DNA from: Agrobacterium tumefaciens_K
GTDB lineage: Bacteria; Pseudomonadota; Alphaproteobacteria; Rhizobiales; Rhizobiaceae
Assembly: GCF_031801495.1 (NCBI RefSeq)
Contig: NZ_JAOEGC010000002.1
Coordinates: 2,418,001-2,482,000, forward strand
Direction: 5' to 3'
Length of the DNA: 64,000 nt
Within the stretch, counting starts at the first letter, position 1. The number at the start of each line of letters is the position of its first letter. Of this stretch, positions 1-7,930 are shown piece after piece. The notes under the pieces were generated by a model, which worked only from the letters and a program-made list of their open reading frames with translations, did not search any database and was not told the origin of the DNA. The translations under genes were made by a program, and so were the position numbers.

Positions 1-37
1 CAATATAAATGAAATGCTGAATGAATAATCAGGTCAG

Positions 38-61
38 GTGTCTGTCGAGGGGGACAGACAC
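38..61. repeat. 9-bp perfect inverted repeat before the MBL gene
   Basis: GTGTCTGTC (38-46) and GACAGACAC (53-61) are perfect reverse complements around a 6-nt GAGGGG loop. No T-run follows, so it is not an ordinary terminator. It lies 70 bp before the chosen start of the next gene. It could be an operator, the end of an unseen upstream transcript, or an mRNA hairpin. The rest of 1-130 shows no gene. Confidence 0.5.
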
Positions 62-130
62 GGGAATGCGTTTACGACGGCCCTCATGGGAGGAAAGGCT
101 TGCAAGGGTCGTTGTGGTTTGGGGTGTGTC

Positions 131-991
131 ATGGTGTTGGGTTCCGACTTAGCGGGTCGGGAAAGTGATGAAAATTTTCGGATAAAGATCTGGGGAGCGC
201 GAGGAACACTCCCCGTCTCAGGTGAAAACTTCCGGAAATATGGAGGAAATACCATCTGCATCGAAGTCCGATGCGGAAATCATGTCCTTTTGTTCGACGC
301 AGGCTCCGGGTTGTTACCGGCTGGCGTTGCGCTACGCGCGGAAGGCATAACGGACGTCGACTTGTTTTTCTCTCACTGTCACTATGACCACATCGTCGGC
401 TTTCCCTACTTCAAGCCATTCTACAACAATTCAAATGATGTAAAGATCTGGTCCGGTCATCTGGTCGGCGTAAAAACCACGCGCGAGATGCTCAAGGAAT
501 TCATGAGCCCGCCGTGGTTTCCGGTTCCTCTCGAAATCTGTTGCGCGAGAATAGCGACGCGGGACTTTCTTCCGGGTGATACGCTGTATGTACGCCCCGG
601 ACTTTCCATCCGCACCGGAATGCTCAACCATCCCGGAAACGCGGTGGGTTATCGCATCGATTGGGCCGGAAAATCTTTTGCCATCATAACTGACACGGAG
701 CACGAACCGGGGGTTAACGACGAGACGGTTCTCGATCTGATCAAGGACGTCGATCTGTTTCTTTACGACGCCATGTTCACTGACGACGAGATGAGCCTTT
801 ACAAAGGTTATGGCCACTCCTCGTGGCAACAGGCAATCCGCCTTGCCAAGCTTGCCAATGCCAAAAGCGTGGGATTTATCCATCATTCTCCGAACCGCAC
901 TGACGCAGAACTCGATGATATCGAAAAGCAGGCAAAAGAGCTGTTTGGTGGTGCTTTCGCGGCGATGGATCATCAGATCATCGATCTGTGA
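131..991 (+). CDS. MBL-fold metallo-hydrolase
   Basis: Predicted cytoplasmic metal-dependent hydrolase of the metallo-beta-lactamase fold, 286 aa. The metal-binding HxHxDH motif is seen as HCHYDH at residues 82-87. Later conserved metal positions appear as the Asp in ITDTEH and the His pair in GFIHH near the C-terminus. The N-terminal WGARGTLPVSG segment resembles RNase Z/PhnP-type and cyclic-nucleotide phosphodiesterase-like members of the fold. The frame is open back to position 38, but those 31 residues look non-native, so the ATG at 131 was chosen. No signal peptide is seen. The gene is followed by an adenylate cyclase on the same strand after 239 bp. A role in hydrolysing a cyclic nucleotide is possible from this context only; the substrate is unknown. 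Confidence 0.85.
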   Translation: MVLGSDLAGRESDENFRIKIWGARGTLPVSGENFRKYGGNTICIEVRCGNHVLLFDAGSGLLPAGVALRAEGITDVDLFFSHCHYDHIVGFPYFKPFYNNSNDVKIWSGHLVGVKTTREMLKEFMSPPWFPVPLEICCARIATRDFLPGDTLYVRPGLSIRTGMLNHPGNAVGYRIDWAGKSFAIITDTEHEPGVNDETVLDLIKDVDLFLYDAMFTDDEMSLYKGYGHSSWQQAIRLAKLANAKSVGFIHHSPNRTDAELDDIEKQAKELFGGAFAAMDHQIIDL

Positions 992-1092
992 TGGCCAACG
1001 ATGCGGCCGCCGGTGCTTTGGCCGCGAAGCGCGATAAACACGTACAAGTGACAATAAGTTTATGTTGTATTCCACGATGTTGCCACGGGACA

Positions 1093-1139
1093 TTGCGCAA
1101 TAGGGCGCAACAAAGGTGAGGCATCCCGGCTTGTCGGGA
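1093..1139 (+). other. two tandem small hairpins before the cyclase gene
   Basis: TTGCGC (1093-1098) pairs with GCGCAA (1105-1110) around 6 nt. TCCCG (1124-1128) pairs with CGGGA (1135-1139) around 6 nt. Both lie in the 239-bp gap between the hydrolase and the cyclase. There is no T-run. They may fold in the cyclase leader or end the upstream message. The rest of the gap shows nothing recognisable. Confidence 0.35.
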
Positions 1140-1230
1140 GGTTGGAAGCGGGCGGTGACGCGGTGAATGACAGGAACGGCAAGATCGGAACAGGCGGCGT
1201 TGCCTCGGTCTGTGGCATGAAGGCATCAAT

Positions 1231-2925
1231 ATGATCCGCCTGATGTCCGATACCGCGCTAAGACGTGCCCGGATCATCTCCGGCCTCGTGATGTTTGCCT
1301 TTGTCTGCAGCCATTTCTCCAACCATGCCCTTGCACTGATTTCACTCGAAACCGCTGAAAAAGGCCGCAAATGGTTTAGCCTCATATGGCTCAATCCTGT
1401 CAGCAGCACTCTGGTTTACGGCTCTGTTTTCGTCCATTTTCTACTTGCCCTCCGCTCAATATACCAACGCCGCACACTGCGCATGCCTGTGCGCGAGGCT
1501 CTTCAAACCACGCTCGGACTGCTGATACCGTTCCTTATCATCGGCCATGCCGTGAATATCCGCTTTTCACGCATGCTGTACGAGGTCGACCTCGGCTACC
1601 CGGATATCATTCGCAGACTGTGGGTCGACAATCCCGGCGCCGGCGCGTGGCAGAGTTTTGCGCTGGTGGTGATCTGGACACATGGTTGTATCGGTGTGTT
1701 TTTCTGGTTGCGCTACCGGGATTGGTATCCGCGTTTTTCCAGCATCTTCCTGACATTTGCCGTCATGCTTCCCATCTTGGCTCTTCTGGGTTTCGCAGAT
1801 GCAGGGAGGCTGCTTGAAGAGGAAAGCGCCAGACAGGCCTTGCCGCCGGGGCTTGAGGAGTACAGCAGACATCCAGAATACCAGCGTGCGCCGAGCCAGA
1901 TGGAAACCAATATCAAAGCCATCACAACAACGGTACAGACGCTGTTTCTATCCGCGATCGGACTTGTCATCGCAATGCGCGGTGTGCGCAACTGGCGGCA
2001 GCGATCCAGCGCCATCGCAATTCGTTACGAACATGGCACCGAGGTCCGTGTCCCGGCTGGGCTGAGCGTTCTGGAAGCAAGCCGGATAGACGGCATCCAG
2101 CATTATTCGGTTTGCGGAGGCAAGGGACGCTGCTCCACCTGCCGTGTCAGGATCCTCAACAGTAAGGGGCCTCTGCCGCCCCCGGGCGACATCGAGCAGA
2201 CGACCCTTCGGCGCATTCACGCCGATTCCGATGTAAGATTGGGCTGCCAGCTGCGCCCGATGCATGATCTGACCGTGGCACTTCTCGTCTCGTCCACCCA
2301 GCAGAGCGATCTTCCACCCGATGCACAACCCACCCGACCCGGCCGGGAAGAGGAAATCGCGGTCCTCTTTTGCGATATCCGCAACTTCACCTCTCTGTCG
2401 GAAGCAAAACTGCCTTACGATGTGGTGTTCCTGCTCAACCGCTATTTCACGATTGTCGGCCAGGCCGTCGAGCAGGCGGGCGGACGTCTGGACAAGTTCA
2501 TCGGTGACGGCGCCATGGCGCTGTTCGGGGTCGAAGGCGATCCCGAAAACGCCTGTCGCAATGCCATGAAGGCCGCAGCCACCATCCTCCGCGAACTATC
2601 GCTTCTGAATGAAGGGCTTGAGCGGCAGTTTGCTGTCCGGCTGGAAGTCGTGATCGGAATACATTCCGGCCCGACAATCGTCGGTGTCATGGGTTATGGT
2701 CCGGCTAAAACACTGACCGCCATCGGCGATACCGTGAATGTGGCAAGCAGACTGGAAACGATAGCCAAGGAACTCGGTGCAGCTATTGTCGTTTCCGAAC
2801 CGACAATCGTCCAGGCAGGGCAGGATATCGCCGATCTGCGCAATGAAAAGATCGCCATTCGCGGTAGGAATTCAAAGCTTAAAGTCTTTCTTCTGTCCAA
2901 GGAAGAAAGCGAACGGTTCCTGTGA
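1231..2925 (+). CDS. membrane adenylate cyclase with 2Fe-2S ferredoxin domain
   Basis: A class III nucleotide cyclase of 564 aa, predicted to make cAMP at the inner membrane. The N-terminal ~250 residues contain several hydrophobic membrane segments. A plant-type ferredoxin domain follows, with cluster cysteines C295, C301, C304 and C339 (CGGKGRCSTC, then LGCQLRP). The C-terminal catalytic domain (about 365-545) has metal-binding D382 (FCDIRNF) and D426 (KFIGDG). K422, and the Asp in IGDTVNVASRLE, fit adenine specificity; the Asn and Arg of that motif are the transition-state residues. The arrangement suggests cyclase activity tuned by redox state through the cluster, but this is inference. 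ATG 1231 is used; ATG 1243 is an alternative. The gene ends 16 bp from the convergent methyltransferase. Confidence 0.92.
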   Translation: MIRLMSDTALRRARIISGLVMFAFVCSHFSNHALALISLETAEKGRKWFSLIWLNPVSSTLVYGSVFVHFLLALRSIYQRRTLRMPVREALQTTLGLLIPFLIIGHAVNIRFSRMLYEVDLGYPDIIRRLWVDNPGAGAWQSFALVVIWTHGCIGVFFWLRYRDWYPRFSSIFLTFAVMLPILALLGFADAGRLLEEESARQALPPGLEEYSRHPEYQRAPSQMETNIKAITTTVQTLFLSAIGLVIAMRGVRNWRQRSSAIAIRYEHGTEVRVPAGLSVLEASRIDGIQHYSVCGGKGRCSTCRVRILNSKGPLPPPGDIEQTTLRRIHADSDVRLGCQLRPMHDLTVALLVSSTQQSDLPPDAQPTRPGREEEIAVLFCDIRNFTSLSEAKLPYDVVFLLNRYFTIVGQAVEQAGGRLDKFIGDGAMALFGVEGDPENACRNAMKAAATILRELSLLNEGLERQFAVRLEVVIGIHSGPTIVGVMGYGPAKTLTAIGDTVNVASRLETIAKELGAAIVVSEPTIVQAGQDIADLRNEKIAIRGRNSKLKVFLLSKEESERFL

Positions 2926-2941
2926 CGCAGACAGTTCCGCC

Positions 2942-3424
2942 TCAAACTTTCCGGTAGAGAAAATAGCGGTCGGTCGGTACGGTATCCGGCACCGACAGCG
3001 GCTCAAGGGCTGCATGTTCAAGCGGAAGACCGCTGATCGCGATACCGCCCGCACCCAGCATGCCCGCCGTCAGCTGCGGCAACCAGGTCAACGTCAGCGC
3101 ATCTTTTTCAGGATATCCGGTGCCGATATCGGCATGCACCAGCGCTGCCTCGAAGCCGACATAAGCAGGAGCGGTTTCCGATATTTCACCGATGACCAGA
3201 TCCTCGGCGGCAGGAACAGACGAGGCATGCGCACCCATTGCCCTGTCGAAGGCGATGATCCGCCGCTCGGGAAAAAGCTCGCGCAGATGATTGAACGTCC
3301 GTCCATTGCCAAGACCGACCTCCATGATCGCACCGTCTGAAGGCAATTCGAGATCACGGTGCACGTGGTTGAGGATATCCCGCTGCGCGGTCAATCGGCG
3401 AATGAAACTGTCGAGTCTGCTCAT
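2942..3424 (-). CDS. small class I SAM-dependent methyltransferase
   Basis: A 160-aa protein with a Rossmann-type SAM-binding motif, EVGLGNGRTFNHL, at about residues 36-48, and an acidic residue after the next strand (IAFD) that would contact the cofactor ribose. It is short, and the C-terminal part lacks a recognisable substrate domain, so the methyl acceptor cannot be named. The gene lies 35 bp downstream of the nucleotide-sugar dehydrogenase on the same strand and is probably cotranscribed. A sugar or lipid acceptor is therefore plausible, but this is context only. It is convergent with the cyclase gene. Confidence 0.75.
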   Translation of the reverse strand: MSRLDSFIRRLTAQRDILNHVHRDLELPSDGAIMEVGLGNGRTFNHLRELFPERRIIAFDRAMGAHASSVPAAEDLVIGEISETAPAYVGFEAALVHADIGTGYPEKDALTLTWLPQLTAGMLGAGGIAISGLPLEHAALEPLSVPDTVPTDRYFLYRKV

Positions 3425-3459
3425 GGGAAATCCGATCCAAACGAAAAAGGCAAGGGCGA

Positions 3460-4800
3460 TCAGGCCTTGAGGATATGTTTTTCAGCAATGCCCCGACGCG
3501 CAAAGACGTTTCTGGTATCGATGATGAGCGGCGACCACTCCGCAAGCGTCGCGTAATCGACGTTGTCGTGATCCGTGGCGATGAGGACGGCATCGAAGGC
3601 ACCGATGGCTTCCCTGCTCCACTCGACGGATTTCATGCCCATCAGGCCGCTGTACTCACGCGTTCTGGGAATCTCGGCAACATAAGGATCGTGGTAGAAT
3701 GGCTCACCGCCACGTTCGTGGATCAGTTCGATGAGCTTCAAAGATGGGCTTTCCCGAATGTCCGGCACATTCTTCTTGTAGGCCAGTCCCAGCACCAGCA
3801 CTTTCGACCGGCTCAGTGCCTTGCCTGCATGGATATCGAGTGCCTCGGCAAGTCGTCCGATCACATGACGCGGCATGCCGGTATTGATCTCCCCAGCCAG
3901 TTCGATGAACCGTGTTGGCAATTCATACTCACGTGACTTCCAGGTGAGATAGAAGGGATCGATGGGAATGCAGTGACCGCCCAGACCGGGGCCAGGATAA
4001 AACGGCATGTAACCGAAAGGCTTGGTCTTGGCCGCATCGATCACCTCCCATATGTCGATACCCATCGCCTCGTAAACGACCTTCAATTCGTTGACGAGCG
4101 CGATATTGACCGCCCGGAAGACGTTCTCGGTGATTTTTACCGCTTCGGCGGTCGCCGTGGTCGACACCGGAACCACCGTCTTCACAACGGCGCCGTAGAA
4201 AGCCGTCATCAGCGTTCCAGCCGGCTCGCCGTCACCGGCCACGACCTTCGGGATGGTCGAGGTTTCGAAATCGCGATTGCCGGGATCTTCGCGTTCAGGC
4301 GAGAATCCGATGAAGAAATCGGCACCGGCCTTCAACCCCGATCCTTCCAGTATCGTCTTGACCACGCCATCGGTCGTACCGGGATAGGTGGTCGACTCCA
4401 GAACGATGAGCTGGCCCTCACGAAGATGCGCCGCGATATCCCGACAGGTCTTTTCGACATAGGAAAGATCCGGCTCGCGATATTTCGTCAGCGGCGTCGG
4501 CACGCAGATTGCAATGACATCGCACGTGGCCAGCTGCGAAAAATCGGACGTCGCGACAAACGTGCCGTCTCGCCGCACGCTTCCCAGAACCTCGTCGGAC
4601 ACCGCCTCTATGTAGCTGCGGCCCGCATCGATCGAGACGATCTTACCGGGATCGATATCGAAACCCGTAACGTTGAAACCCGACTTGGCTATCGTCATAG
4701 CCAATGGCAGACCGACGTAACCCAGCCCGATAACACCCGCTCGGACGGTCTTGTTTTCGATACTGGCGAGCAAGTTCTGGAAGGAGACTGATGAAGTCAA
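3460..4800 (-). CDS. UDP-sugar 6-dehydrogenase (UDP-GlcNAc/ManNAc type)
   Basis: NAD-dependent four-electron oxidation of a UDP-hexose or UDP-N-acetylhexosamine to the uronic acid, supplying acidic sugars for a surface glycan. The N-terminal NAD motif GLGYVGLP is at residues 25-32 (G25, G27, G30). The catalytic cysteine is C277 in GLGGHCIPIDPFY. The C-terminal UDP-binding domain includes GLAYKKNVPDIRESPS. At 446 aa it fits the WecC/WbpA/TviB branch better than UDP-glucose dehydrogenase, but the exact sugar is not proven. The frame is closed just upstream and the first in-frame start is a TTG at 4800. A 6-bp inverted repeat AGCGTG-T-CACGCT touches that codon at 4801-4813. It is divergent from the GT4 gene and probably in an operon with the methyltransferase. 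Confidence 0.9.
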   Translation of the reverse strand: MTSSVSFQNLLASIENKTVRAGVIGLGYVGLPLAMTIAKSGFNVTGFDIDPGKIVSIDAGRSYIEAVSDEVLGSVRRDGTFVATSDFSQLATCDVIAICVPTPLTKYREPDLSYVEKTCRDIAAHLREGQLIVLESTTYPGTTDGVVKTILEGSGLKAGADFFIGFSPEREDPGNRDFETSTIPKVVAGDGEPAGTLMTAFYGAVVKTVVPVSTTATAEAVKITENVFRAVNIALVNELKVVYEAMGIDIWEVIDAAKTKPFGYMPFYPGPGLGGHCIPIDPFYLTWKSREYELPTRFIELAGEINTGMPRHVIGRLAEALDIHAGKALSRSKVLVLGLAYKKNVPDIRESPSLKLIELIHERGGEPFYHDPYVAEIPRTREYSGLMGMKSVEWSREAIGAFDAVLIATDHDNVDYATLAEWSPLIIDTRNVFARRGIAEKHILKA

Positions 4801-4921
4801 AGCGTGTCACGCTCCGCGCATTACAAAAAGATGCCTTTCAGTTGGGCAAGAATGAAGAAGCTGTCAAGGCTCGGCATCCTCAAATTACGGTTGACGCGAC
4901 AACCGCGCCCGAAGCAAAACC

Positions 4922-6025
4922 ATGCGGATGAAGATTGCTTTTTATTCGCCGCTGAAATCGCCCAATCACCCCGTCCCCTCCGGCGACAGGCTGATGGCGC
5001 GCCTGTTGATGAAGGCCATGGCGATGGGCGGCCACGATGTCTCAGTGGTTTCGGAGCTACGCAGCTTCACGAAACAACCCGACGATCCGAACCAGGACGC
5101 AATCGTCGAGGCGGCGCGGCAGGAATCGGAAGCCCTTGCAACACAATGGTGCCGGGACGGAAAACCCGATTTGTGGTTTTGTTATCATCCATATTACAAA
5201 GCCCCGGACCTTCTGGGACCGAAACTGTGTGAAGAATTCGGCATCCCCTACGTAACAGTGGAGGCCTCCTACGCTCCCAAACGCAACGCGATGGGCTGGC
5301 AGGCCGTGCAGGACGAGCTTCTGACGACGTTGGAAATGGCTGTCGTCAACATATGCTTTACGGAACGGGACCGGGACGGGTTGGCGGACGCCTCGTCCAG
5401 CATCCACACGACAATGTTGCCCCCTTTCATCGAGGCTGATCCCTTTCTGGAAAACGCGCCTGCACCCACGACAGGCAAGATGATTACCGTGGCGATGATG
5501 CGGGCGGGTGACAAGCTCGGCAGCTACCAGGCATTGGCCAACGCGCTGGCTCTGTTGCCGAACAATCTGCACTGGACACTGGATATCGTTGGAGACGGCC
5601 CCGAACGCGCGACAGTCGAGGCGATGTTCAGCCGTTTCGACAGGGGGCGGCTTGTGTGGCACGGCCAAAAGACCGCCTCAGAGATAGCCCTACTCCACTC
5701 GAGAGCCGCCCTCTATGTCTGGCCCGGTCATGGAGAGGCTTACGGCCTCGCCTATCTGGAAGCACAGGCAGCCGGTCTTCCCGTTGTGGCGGAACGGATA
5801 GCCGGTGTGCCTGAGGTCGTGAAATCCGGTTCCACCGGCATATTGACCCCGGCAGGCGCTACGACCGCTTATGCGCAAGCCATCGAGTCATTGCTCACCG
5901 ACGAAAGCCAACGTCGCCAACTGTCGGCATCCGCTCGCCGCTTCGTCATGGAGGAACGCACTCTGGCGACGGCGGCAGAAAGGCTGAACCATATTCTTTT
6001 GCAGGTGAAGGCACCGGAATCATGA
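4922..6025 (+). CDS. glycosyltransferase family 4 (GT-B)
   Basis: A retaining GT-B glycosyltransferase, 367 aa, expected to transfer a sugar from a nucleotide donor at the cytoplasmic face of the membrane. The N-terminal acceptor domain begins IAFYSPLKSPNHPVPSGDR. The donor domain has the E-x7-E motif at E272 and E280 (GEAYGLAYLEAQ), followed by AAGLPVVAERIAGVPEVV. ATG 4922 is used; ATG 4928 is two codons inside. The donor and acceptor sugars are not predictable. The stop overlaps the start of the deacetylase gene by 4 bp (ATGA), so the two are translationally coupled. It diverges from the UDP-sugar dehydrogenase, sharing a 121-bp control region. Confidence 0.88.
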   Translation: MRMKIAFYSPLKSPNHPVPSGDRLMARLLMKAMAMGGHDVSVVSELRSFTKQPDDPNQDAIVEAARQESEALATQWCRDGKPDLWFCYHPYYKAPDLLGPKLCEEFGIPYVTVEASYAPKRNAMGWQAVQDELLTTLEMAVVNICFTERDRDGLADASSSIHTTMLPPFIEADPFLENAPAPTTGKMITVAMMRAGDKLGSYQALANALALLPNNLHWTLDIVGDGPERATVEAMFSRFDRGRLVWHGQKTASEIALLHSRAALYVWPGHGEAYGLAYLEAQAAGLPVVAERIAGVPEVVKSGSTGILTPAGATTAYAQAIESLLTDESQRRQLSASARRFVMEERTLATAAERLNHILLQVKAPES

Positions 6026-6765
6026 GCGTCGAGAAACTTGTTGCTGCACTGGATGAATGTACGCGGCGTGGTTTCACGGCCGATCTCTGGCTTCGCGACG
6101 ATGACGCGGTGGAGCCAACGGAAGCACTCGACAGATTGCTCGACCTCTCCAGTCGATTTTCCGTTCCCCTGACCCTTGCCGTCATCCCTTCAACCACGAC
6201 ACAGAAACTGGCAAGCCATCTCCACGAAGCGCCCCTTGTCACGGTCGCGGTCCACGGATGGTCGCACGCCAACCACGCCGGCGAAGGTGAGAAGAAACAG
6301 GAACTTGGCCGTCACCGCCACCCCTCCATCGTGGTTGGCGAACTGCATGAAGGTCTGGAGAAGCTGCGCGATCTGCATGGGGCGCGGTTTGTTCCCATGC
6401 TCGTGCCGCCGTGGAACCGCATAGACGCCAGCATCGTGCAGTTGTTGCCGGAACTGGGGTTTCATGCGCTTTCCGTGTTCGGGCCGGAGAAAACCACGAC
6501 ACCACCTTCCCTGAACACACATGTCGACGTGATGGACTGGCATGGCAGCCGTGGAGGACGTGACCACGATATCCTGTTTGCCGAAACGGCTGATCGCATA
6601 GCACGAACGATGGCGAGCGGCGGCACGACGGGCATTCTCACCCACCACCTTGTCCATGATGAAAGCGTCTGGCAGTTTCTGACGAAGCTTTTCGAGATTA
6701 CGGCAAACCACCCGGCCTGCCGCTGGCGTTCCTCCGACGAACTTGTCGAAGCGCCATCACCATGA
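6022..6765 (+). CDS. polysaccharide deacetylase-like protein (NodB homology)
   Basis: A 247-aa protein resembling the carbohydrate esterase 4 / NodB-homology superfamily. An acidic metal-site motif is seen at D26-D28 (RDDDAV), and an HxxxH metal motif at H78 and H82 (HGWSH). PPWNRID and THHLVHDE are typical later motifs, the latter providing the late His. There is no signal peptide or membrane anchor, so it would act in the cytoplasm, probably on a glycan precursor built by the coupled GT4. De-N-acetylation or de-O-acetylation cannot be separated from sequence. The last 9 bp overlap the 3' end of the convergent GT32-like gene. Confidence 0.82.
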   Translation: MSVEKLVAALDECTRRGFTADLWLRDDDAVEPTEALDRLLDLSSRFSVPLTLAVIPSTTTQKLASHLHEAPLVTVAVHGWSHANHAGEGEKKQELGRHRHPSIVVGELHEGLEKLRDLHGARFVPMLVPPWNRIDASIVQLLPELGFHALSVFGPEKTTTPPSLNTHVDVMDWHGSRGGRDHDILFAETADRIARTMASGGTTGILTHHLVHDESVWQFLTKLFEITANHPACRWRSSDELVEAPSP

Positions 6766-7719
6766 TTTCCAGGCAATCAGCAGACCGCCCGTTTCGGCGC
6801 GAAGGCCGTTCCGGATAGCTTCCACCTCCTCAAAGGGAGCGCGATCAGCAAGGGATGCCGCTACGAAATCAGCGGGTGCAAGGCTGACGCTGCCCGACCG
6901 CGCAATCACGGTAAAGATCAACGGTCCCGTCGCCCACCATGCGGGTGCACGCGGCATTTCCCTGATGATCGTCGGAAAGCAATCCAGCATCCTACGAAAA
7001 ACCGGATGACCGGCAGGGGCAGCGATAAACGAGTTGGCCAGCAGCACGCTGCCCTTTCCAGTCTCGCGCGGTGTATTTTCATCGAAGACAGTTAAACCGG
7101 CCATCGGCAGCAAAGCATCGAAACTCATATCGTCCCTGGCCGGATACCAGTCACAGTCGAGATAGATGCCACCGAAGCGTTCCAGCAGCACATAGCGGGC
7201 GACATCGACGGCACCGGGATAATCCTTTTTGTCCAGCATGGTTCTGAAGGTCGGGTCTGCAAACACGCCCTCCCGCTCCAGCCCGTCTTCCCGCCAGAGC
7301 CGATACTCATAACCATTGGCATGCGCGTGCGCGGCCCACGCATCGGTGGAAACCGGCGGCGGTTTGTCGCCGATCCATATCTGATGAATGATTTTCGGCA
7401 CCTGCTGACGGCTTTTTTCTGCAATCTCGCGACGCTCCTCGACGGAAAACTCCGCATATTTTGCGAAAGCAGCGGGCGGTGGGACAAGCGTATACTGATA
7501 ACCGATCTTCGCGATGACATCTCCCTCGGACTTGGCAAGGCGCAACCGGGCGGCATGCAACCGGCGCGGCAGACCAAGCACCGTTGGCTCGCCCATAAGG
7601 TGGCTATCGCCCACTGCAACCAGAGAGGACAGGATGGCATGCGCTTCGACATATTTTCCGTCGTTTTGCAACTGTCGGGCTTTATCCAGTAGCGCGTCGT
7701 AATATTTCTTGTCAGACAT
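6757..7719 (-). CDS. GT32-type glycosyltransferase (OCH1/TcdB-like sugar-binding region)
   Basis: A 320-aa protein. The N-terminal ~60 residues look helical and TPR-like (KYYDALLDKARQLQNDGKY). A GT-A transferase domain follows with KIIHQIWIG and the DxD metal and nucleotide-sugar motif at D188 and D190 (GGIYLDCDWYP). The preceding block ARYVLLERFGG is typical of the DXD sugar-binding family that includes OCH1 and capsular transferases. No signal peptide is seen. It runs opposite to its neighbours and ends inside the tail of the deacetylase gene (9-bp overlap). It shares a 211-bp divergent region with the ABC importer, in which no clear operator was found. Donor and acceptor are unknown. Confidence 0.85.
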   Translation of the reverse strand: MSDKKYYDALLDKARQLQNDGKYVEAHAILSSLVAVGDSHLMGEPTVLGLPRRLHAARLRLAKSEGDVIAKIGYQYTLVPPPAAFAKYAEFSVEERREIAEKSRQQVPKIIHQIWIGDKPPPVSTDAWAAHAHANGYEYRLWREDGLEREGVFADPTFRTMLDKKDYPGAVDVARYVLLERFGGIYLDCDWYPARDDMSFDALLPMAGLTVFDENTPRETGKGSVLLANSFIAAPAGHPVFRRMLDCFPTIIREMPRAPAWWATGPLIFTVIARSGSVSLAPADFVAASLADRAPFEEVEAIRNGLRAETGGLLIAWKSW

Positions 7720-7930
7720 GAAACCTCATCCAGAAACGCTTCCCAACATATCCCCGACCAGAAGCCTGCGGGCAAGCCGCGAGTTTATGAAGCCGGCTGT
7801 GAATTCGCAGCATATACAGGCGTTTCAAGAGCATAGACAGACACAATGCCCTACGATAACGTGAGCCAAAGCCTAGGACGAGTTTTGTTACAGGGCCACA
7901 CTCACGACGACGGCAGGGAACCTTTTTGGC

